NCBI GenBank assembly: GCA_017437755.1
Contig: JAFRXI010000007.1
Span: 1-64,000 of the forward strand
Length of the DNA: 64,000 nt
From: Bacteroidales bacterium
Lineage (GTDB): Bacteria; Bacteroidota; Bacteroidia; Bacteroidales; UBA932
Direction: 5' to 3'
Part shown: positions 58,761-64,000 of the stretch, piece after piece
Numbering within the stretch: the stretch's first letter is position 1
Layout: every line of letters starts with the position of its first letter
Position numbers and translations under genes: made by a program
The notes under the pieces: generated by a model
The model's database searches: none
What the model was told of the DNA's origin: nothing
Seen by the model: the letters and a program-made list of their open reading frames with translations, nothing else

Positions 58761-61631
58761 AGTAGACCGGCCTTTAAAATTGATGATAAACCCTGTCAGG
58801 CTCTCTTCCGGAGCAAGGCCCAGTTTCTTGCGAATGCGATAACGTGCCGCATCTACACCCCGGGTAGAGATATTCAGTTGCTGTGCTATTTCTTTGGTTG
58901 ATTGATTCAGTTTTAGCATGGCGCAGAACCTCATGTCGGTAGATGTAAGGGAGGGATATTCTCTTTTGAGGCTACTGAGAAAGCCTTCATGGATCCGATC
59001 GAAATGGATTTGGAACCTAAGCCAGTTCTCTTCGTCCGACTCGATGCTGTTGACAACATGGGACATCAGTATATCCCGGTTGGATTTATTGATCTTTCCG
59101 TCGAGGTAAAGCCGCTGAATATCCTCACGCAAGGCCGATATTGACTGTCTGAGGGAAGAATTGTAGAGTACTTCCGTAGAGAGTTCCTTGCTTTTGTCGA
59201 TCAGGTCTTTCTCAAGCATTTCCTTGTCAACGGACAGGATATCCCGGGATTTCAATGCCTGTTCAACCTGTGAATATGCATCCTGAACCAACCATTCCCG
59301 CTCCTTACGTTTGATGGCAACTTGTAGGAATAACCAGATAATCAATATGATAAACGTAATGGATAATAAGGCGAACAGGATAATGAAGATAGATTTCAAG
59401 TACCACGGGCGGCAGACTTCAAAGCAAAAACGTAGAGAGGAGAGGGTCCGGACTGAATCATAGGCTTCTGCCTCGATGACATAGTTGCCTGGGCGGAGAT
59501 CATTTTCCCGGAAAACATTTTGTGATGGAAGGTCATTCCAAATACCGTTCGGATGCCGCCCAATCCGGTATCGGATCCGATAAACGGTTTGGGAATAATC
59601 CGGGTAGCAAAATGAAATGGAAATGGAATTGTATTTATAAGGTACTTTGATAGGTGCTGACAGGCTCATCAATGAATCCAAGGCCATTTTCCTGCATGAA
59701 ACATGGAAGGACCTTATCATCAACGATTTGGTGCATGTAGAATCCTTGCACGAATCCAGGGCACGGCGCGTAATGAGCCCAATTGCATTGTTCATGCATA
59801 GATAGGACTCATCTGTATCCTTATTGTATACAAAACTGTACCTGCCGTCATAGGAAGAACTTGAAAACATAGAGAAAGGGAACTCTCTAATGACATGCAA
59901 GCGGCTCCCATCGTCTTTCACGAAATATGCACTTTCACTTCCACAGAACCAGTATTCATTATTCTTGAGCGGACAAACTGAAGTGACCCCCTTAATCCCG
60001 GAGAGCTGGTCGTTCAGTTCCTGGAACAGGACGATGGTGTCGCGGAGATCGTCGTATGTATAAAAGTTGTCTCCATCTGTCATAACAACTCTTCCCTTCA
60101 ACTTGAAAAGACTGTACTTCAATACCCTGTCGTTTCCGATTTTGGAGAATCTTCGTACATGCTCCGCTGAAGAACCGTCTTCCGACAACCTGAAACGGTA
60201 AATCCCCTTACGTAAATGCTGGGCCCATATGTTCCCAAGATGATCCTGAACCAGATTCTGGGTCAGATGTACATCTCCGGAGACGGGTTGTATGGCAAAT
60301 GATCCATCTGCGTTAGTCTTGAATATTACAGGATTGGCATAGGTCCCTTCCATGAACCCCGGGGAACCGTAAAGGTCAAGTTCCTTAAAACATAGTCCAC
60401 TTCCGGGGCCGGGGATTCTCCTGAAGGACTTCCCTTGTATCAGATATGTTCCGTTGTTGTGTCCGCATATGATGTTTCCGTTCCAATCTTTAAGGAACCA
60501 TGTTTGTCCGCTAAGATCGGGAATAAGGGAGATATTCGGCCCTTTTGCATAATAGAGGCCCTGATTTGACGCTATATAGGCAGAACTGTCATTCCTGGCC
60601 AGGACATCGTATACCATTCCTATTTTTCGTTGAGACGGTTCAAATATGTAGACTCCCAGGTTGGATTGTATATATGAAATCCCGTCATCCAAAGCCGCCC
60701 ATATATTGCCTGATGGATCACAGAATAACCCCAGCACGGTGTTGTTCTGCAATTTAGTTTCACTGTTAAGATGCCATACCTGATGTCCTTCCTTATCCAG
60801 GGCTAAGATCCCGTTTGAAATAGTCCCCAGAACGAGGTCGCCTCCTTGTGTCAGTATCGCTTTGTTAACTGGGTGGCTCTTGAAAATGGCATCAGCATCG
60901 GTATGGAACTTTTTCAATGACGAGAAATCACCTACAAACAGGCCATCTGACGGGGTGATAAAAACATATCTCCCGTTTCCCAGGGGAAGGATCTTGATTA
61001 AGTCATGGATTAAATTTCCTGGGGAGGAGACTTCGGTCAAATGGTCGGAATCCAATTTATACAAGCCCGCATTTCCCTTATGAAAATAGATCGTTCCATG
61101 TATATCAGCGACAGGGGTGTAAAGCCCGTCCAGCGGGATGGCTTCAACCTTATCGTCACGATAGAGAAAAAGGCAGCCGAAAGAATGGAAGATCACTTCA
61201 GATTCCCGCTGCAGGATAGTCCAGATCTCCTCATTGTGCATGGAATAATCAAGCAACCTTCCGGATAGTGAAACATACTTCAGCGAGTTATCCGGCATCC
61301 TTTGGAAATAACCGAACTCTTCAAAGGCGCCGACATATATCCGCCCATCCTTTCCGACCAGGACGGACCTGATTATCCCCTTTGTCGGCAGGGGATGCAG
61401 GATCCAGGAGGTCCCATCAAATTCCAGCAGCCCCATCGCATTCCCGACGTATAGGATGCCGTCTTCATCCTGGTCTATAGCCCAGTTCTGCATGCCCGCT
61501 TTGTAGGAGGATACAGAATAGTTCCGGACAGGAGGGGTAAACGGCAGGGACAGGGCAACAATATTCCCCTCTGTGAGGAAGAGAATAAGACAGGAAAGGA
61601 AAAACCACGCCGTAGATGACCTGAAATTCAT
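58752..61631 (-). CDS. Membrane-spanning beta-propeller/LuxR-type regulator (PUL2)
   Basis: A 959-residue sensor-regulator. Signal sequence (FFLSCLILFLTEGNIVA), about 40-640 a periplasmic propeller of the two-component-regulator-propeller type (WAIDQDEDGILYVGNAMGL), a Y_Y_Y-like domain near 650-735, a transmembrane helix at about 747-770, a coiled-coil region to about 860, and a LuxR-type helix-turn-helix at about 893-945 (STKEIAQQLNISTRGVDAAR). No kinase or receiver domain is present, so the periplasmic signal reaches DNA directly, as in SusR-type regulators. It most likely controls PUL2. The start at 61631 is chosen for the signal sequence. Confidence 0.87.
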   Translation of the reverse strand: MNFRSSTAWFFLSCLILFLTEGNIVALSLPFTPPVRNYSVSSYKAGMQNWAIDQDEDGILYVGNAMGLLEFDGTSWILHPLPTKGIIRSVLVGKDGRIYVGAFEEFGYFQRMPDNSLKYVSLSGRLLDYSMHNEEIWTILQRESEVIFHSFGCLFLYRDDKVEAIPLDGLYTPVADIHGTIYFHKGNAGLYKLDSDHLTEVSSPGNLIHDLIKILPLGNGRYVFITPSDGLFVGDFSSLKKFHTDADAIFKSHPVNKAILTQGGDLVLGTISNGILALDKEGHQVWHLNSETKLQNNTVLGLFCDPSGNIWAALDDGISYIQSNLGVYIFEPSQRKIGMVYDVLARNDSSAYIASNQGLYYAKGPNISLIPDLSGQTWFLKDWNGNIICGHNNGTYLIQGKSFRRIPGPGSGLCFKELDLYGSPGFMEGTYANPVIFKTNADGSFAIQPVSGDVHLTQNLVQDHLGNIWAQHLRKGIYRFRLSEDGSSAEHVRRFSKIGNDRVLKYSLFKLKGRVVMTDGDNFYTYDDLRDTIVLFQELNDQLSGIKGVTSVCPLKNNEYWFCGSESAYFVKDDGSRLHVIREFPFSMFSSSSYDGRYSFVYNKDTDESYLCMNNAIGLITRRALDSCKDSTCTKSLMIRSFHVSCRKMALDSLMSLSAPIKVPYKYNSISISFCYPDYSQTVYRIRYRIGRHPNGIWNDLPSQNVFRENDLRPGNYVIEAEAYDSVRTLSSLRFCFEVCRPWYLKSIFIILFALLSITFIILIIWLFLQVAIKRKEREWLVQDAYSQVEQALKSRDILSVDKEMLEKDLIDKSKELSTEVLYNSSLRQSISALREDIQRLYLDGKINKSNRDILMSHVVNSIESDEENWLRFQIHFDRIHEGFLSSLKREYPSLTSTDMRFCAMLKLNQSTKEIAQQLNISTRGVDAARYRIRKKLGLAPEESLTGFIINFKGRSTLK

Positions 61632-61937
61632 AACAACTGGATTCAATGATTTTGGACTTGGTCCTGCAAGTCTGTGTCATACTGAAATGAATTTAAGCAA
61701 ATTCTTCTGGTAATGTAACGACCGGTCATTCAGTTTTTTTTACAAAAATATATTTTTGAATCAATATTGTCAATACTGATTCCAGATTTGTGTTCCTTGA
61801 GATTCGGTTACCGGGCGCCATCGAAAACTTAATCATAATTATAGTTTAAAATGGCATATAATTTGAAATTTTGTACCCGGCCCCGCGGCTCTTTGCCTGA
61901 CCGGCCCCTTTGAGAATAACAATTAAGATATAGTATC
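61632..61937. other. Gap between PUL2 regulator and htrA
   Basis: No gene is seen. TATTTTTG at 61751-61758 matches the Bacteroidetes -7 consensus but has no clear -33. Closer to htrA there is an AT-rich stretch (61835-61870) followed by a GC-rich block with CCGGCCCC repeats at about 61877-61909. The base composition returns to the GC-rich level of the host chromosome here, so this gap is the likely right edge of PUL2. Confidence 0.4.
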
Positions 61938-63386
61938 ATGAAAAAAGGTTTCATTACCGTTTTGTTTTCGGTAGTTTTGAGCGCCATCACCGCCTATGGC
62001 GTGGTGAAGGCATGCAATCCCTCGGAGCCCGCACAGACACCTGCGGGTACTTCCGGGGTTGAATACAGGACTGTCAATCTGGCAGAATCCGATTATCCGG
62101 ATTTCACATATGCCGCAGAATCCGCCGTGGATGCGGTGGTCTACGTGGAGGTGACGGTCCAGAGCCGCAGGCAGGACCTGCAGATAGACCCGTTCTTCCG
62201 TTTCTTCTTCGGCGACGAGTTCGGCCAGCAGCAGTCTCCGCGTGAGCAGAAGGGCAGCGGTTCGGGCGTCATCATCCGTCCCGACGGATATATCGTCACC
62301 AACAACCACGTGGTGGCCAACGCTACCAAGGTGGGCGTCACCCTCAATAATGACAAGGTCTACGAGGCCACCGTAGTGGGTACCGACCCCGCAACCGACG
62401 TCGCCATCCTCAAGATCGACGCCGAGGGCCTTCCCACCATTCCTTTCGGCGATTCCGACAAGCTCCGCCTGGGCGAGTGGGTCCTGGCGATAGGCAGTCC
62501 GCTTTCATATAACCTCCGTTCCACCATCACCGCCGGCATTGTCTCGGCCAAGGGCCGTTCCATGCCCAACACTTCCGGTGAGTTCAAGATCGAGTCCTTC
62601 ATCCAGACCGATGCTGCCGTGAATCCCGGAAACTCCGGCGGCGCCCTCGTCAACAAGGAAGGTGAACTGGTTGGAATAAACACCGCCATAATCTCGCAGA
62701 CCGGCGCATACAGCGGTTATTCCTTTGCCGTTCCAGTGAATATCGTAAAGAAAATCGCCGATGACCTCATCGATTACGGCTCCGTGAAGAGGGCGGTCCT
62801 GGGAATCACCATGCAGCCCATTGACGATAAAATTGCCAAGGAATTGAAACTTTCTTCGCTTGCGGGCGTATATATTTACGAGGTTTCCAAAGGGGGTGCC
62901 GCAGAAAAGGCCGGACTCCGCAAGGGCGACGTGATAATCGCAATTGACGGGACAAAGGTCAAGGACGGTGCCTCGGTACAGGAAAAAGTCAACAGCTACC
63001 ATCCCGGCGACAAGGCCACGGTAACATATATCCGTGACGGAAAGGAGCACCAGGTGGAAGTTACTTTCCAGGGAACGGCTGCAGCCACCGGGGAGAAGGA
63101 CATTGACGGAACCACTGCATTCTATGGTTCCAAGATCAAGGCCGCAAGTCCCGAAACACTGTCAGCCCTCGGACTCAGGGGAGGAGTGGAGATTGTGTCG
63201 GTAGGTCCCGGAAAGGTGCTTGACGCAGGAGCCGTGGCCGGATTCATAATCCAGTACGTGAACGACGAACCCGTATCGAAACCTGAAGAAGTAATTGAAA
63301 TTGCCCGTAAGGCGAAGAGATCGGTGTTCATCCAGGGTATTACCCCAGAAGGCAAATCATCTTATTTCGGCTTCGGCAAGGAATAA
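61938..63386 (+). CDS. degP: HtrA/DegP-family periplasmic serine protease
   Basis: A 482-residue Do-family protease and chaperone of envelope quality control. An N-terminal hydrophobic segment (residues 4-24) serves as signal or anchor. The catalytic triad is His124 (TNNHVVA), Asp154 (TDVAILKI) and Ser233 (GNSGGALVN). Two PDZ domains follow (about 280-375 and 385-482; [21 protein letters not shown]). It lies 11 bp upstream of rpoD on the same strand, an arrangement that would tie protease and sigma-factor expression together. Confidence 0.94.
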   Translation: MKKGFITVLFSVVLSAITAYGVVKACNPSEPAQTPAGTSGVEYRTVNLAESDYPDFTYAAESAVDAVVYVEVTVQSRRQDLQIDPFFRFFFGDEFGQQQSPREQKGSGSGVIIRPDGYIVTNNHVVANATKVGVTLNNDKVYEATVVGTDPATDVAILKIDAEGLPTIPFGDSDKLRLGEWVLAIGSPLSYNLRSTITAGIVSAKGRSMPNTSGEFKIESFIQTDAAVNPGNSGGALVNKEGELVGINTAIISQTGAYSGYSFAVPVNIVKKIADDLIDYGSVKRAVLGITMQPIDDKIAKELKLSSLAGVYIYEVSKGGAAEKAGLRKGDVIIAIDGTKVKDGASVQEKVNSYHPGDKATVTYIRDGKEHQVEVTFQGTAAATGEKDIDGTTAFYGSKIKAASPETLSALGLRGGVEIVSVGPGKVLDAGAVAGFIIQYVNDEPVSKPEEVIEIARKAKRSVFIQGITPEGKSSYFGFGKE

Positions 63387-63397
63387 GGTTAGAAAAT

Positions 63398-64000
63398 ATG
63401 AGACAACTCAAGATTACAAAGTCCATAACCAACCGCGAGAGCGCCTCCCTTGACAAGTATCTCCAGGAGATCGGTCGGGAGGAGCTCGTTTCGCCTGAAG
63501 AGGAGGTTGAACTTGCACAGCGCATCCGCAAGGGTGACCAGGTGGCCCTGGAGAAGCTTACCAGGGCCAATCTCCGTTTTGTGGTGTCGGTGGCCAAGCA
63601 GTACCAGAACCAGGGGCTCAGCCTCCCTGACCTTATCAACGAGGGTAATCTGGGACTTATCAAGGCGGCCGAGAAATTCGACGAGACAAGGGGATTCAAG
63701 TTCATATCATATGCGGTTTGGTGGATCCGCCAGTCCATCCTGCAGGCCCTCGCCGAGCAGTCCAGGATAGTCAGGCTCCCGCTCAACCAGGTGGGGTCGC
63801 TGAACAAGATCAACAAGGCCCTGTCCAAGTTCGAGCAGGAGTTCGAGCGCCAGCCCTCGAACGAGGAACTGTCGGAAATGATCGACGTCCCCAAGGATAA
63901 GATTTCCGACACTCTCCGCGTTTCCGGAAGGCATGTCTCGGTTGACGCTCCGTTCGTGGAGGGCGAGGACAACAGCCTTCTGGACGTGCTGCCCAACGAC
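63398..64000 (+). CDS. rpoD: Primary sigma factor RpoD, N-terminal part
   Basis: 201 codons to the window edge. It begins [22 protein letters not shown] and goes directly into region 1.2 ([23 protein letters not shown]), lacking region 1.1 as in the short primary sigma of Bacteroidetes (about 285-290 residues). Region 2 is clear: [21 protein letters not shown], then [22 protein letters not shown] for -10 recognition and melting. Region 3 begins at the end of the window. The remaining about 85 codons lie outside. Confidence 0.96.
   Translation, partial: MRQLKITKSITNRESASLDKYLQEIGREELVSPEEEVELAQRIRKGDQVALEKLTRANLRFVVSVAKQYQNQGLSLPDLINEGNLGLIKAAEKFDETRGFKFISYAVWWIRQSILQALAEQSRIVRLPLNQVGSLNKINKALSKFEQEFERQPSNEELSEMIDVPKDKISDTLRVSGRHVSVDAPFVEGEDNSLLDVLPND

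Noticed and set aside
1-64000. CRISPR array, prophage or restriction/defence system
   Set aside because: No array of regularly spaced repeats, no phage structural genes, no nuclease-methylase pair and no integrase were found.

Overview
The window is chromosomal DNA of a fairly GC-rich member of the Bacteroidales. The lineage is shown by two SusC/SusD pairs, Bacteroidetes-type promoters (TTTG, about 19-21 bp, TAnnTTTG), many lipoproteins with short N-terminal lipoboxes, BACON, FISUMP-like and Big_2-type surface proteins, and a primary sigma factor that starts directly at region 1.2. No ribosomal RNA is present, so no genus can be named from the sequence.

Layout. 1-2720: the N-terminal part of ATP-type PEP carboxykinase (minus strand) and recQ. 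2717-26848: polysaccharide-utilization locus 1 (PUL1), a DeoR-family regulator divergent from a 14-gene co-directional operon. The operon encodes SusC, SusD, a ceramidase-like amidase, two GH20 hexosaminidases, a MurQ-like etherase, two related TIM-barrel putative glycosidases, a large repeat lipoprotein and a transglutaminase-type lipoprotein that both carry pseudomurein-binding-like repeats, a MurK-type amino-sugar kinase, an MFS sugar porter, an Ntn-type amidase, a GltS-type glutamate symporter and an AbgB-like M20 amidohydrolase. 26853-34236: a leftward housekeeping run (MBL hydrolase, mtaB, rsmI, tamB). 34311-40345: tsaD, an FAD protein, and a tandem duplication of an SRP RNA plus surface lipoprotein, with cytidine deaminase between the copies. 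40481-46302: a small lipoprotein, tRNA-Thr, a BaiN/HI0933-like flavoprotein, mnmA, a membrane protein, a DEDDh exonuclease and dnaN. 46430-61631: PUL2, visibly more AT-rich and probably acquired: GH144-type glucanase, sulfatase, GH43, SusD, SusC, GH3 and a membrane-spanning LuxR-type regulator, with remnants of a second sulfatase. 61938-64000: htrA/degP and the start of rpoD.

The most interesting system is PUL1. It joins the hydrolysis of beta-N-acetylhexosamine polymers (GH20 x2), amino-sugar import, phosphorylation and lactyl-ether-type cleavage, several amidases, and glutamate uptake with two lipoproteins whose repeats look like the pseudomurein-binding repeats of methanogen cell-wall enzymes. 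One of these two has a C-H-D transglutaminase-type domain like the pseudomurein endoisopeptidases PeiW and PeiP. The working hypothesis is a Bacteroidales locus that dismantles a cross-linked amino-sugar/peptide cell wall. That could be pseudomurein of gut methanogens or ordinary peptidoglycan. The MurQ/MurK pair favours peptidoglycan, while the binding repeats, the isopeptidase-type domain and the altered MurQ sugar-phosphate loop leave pseudomurein open.
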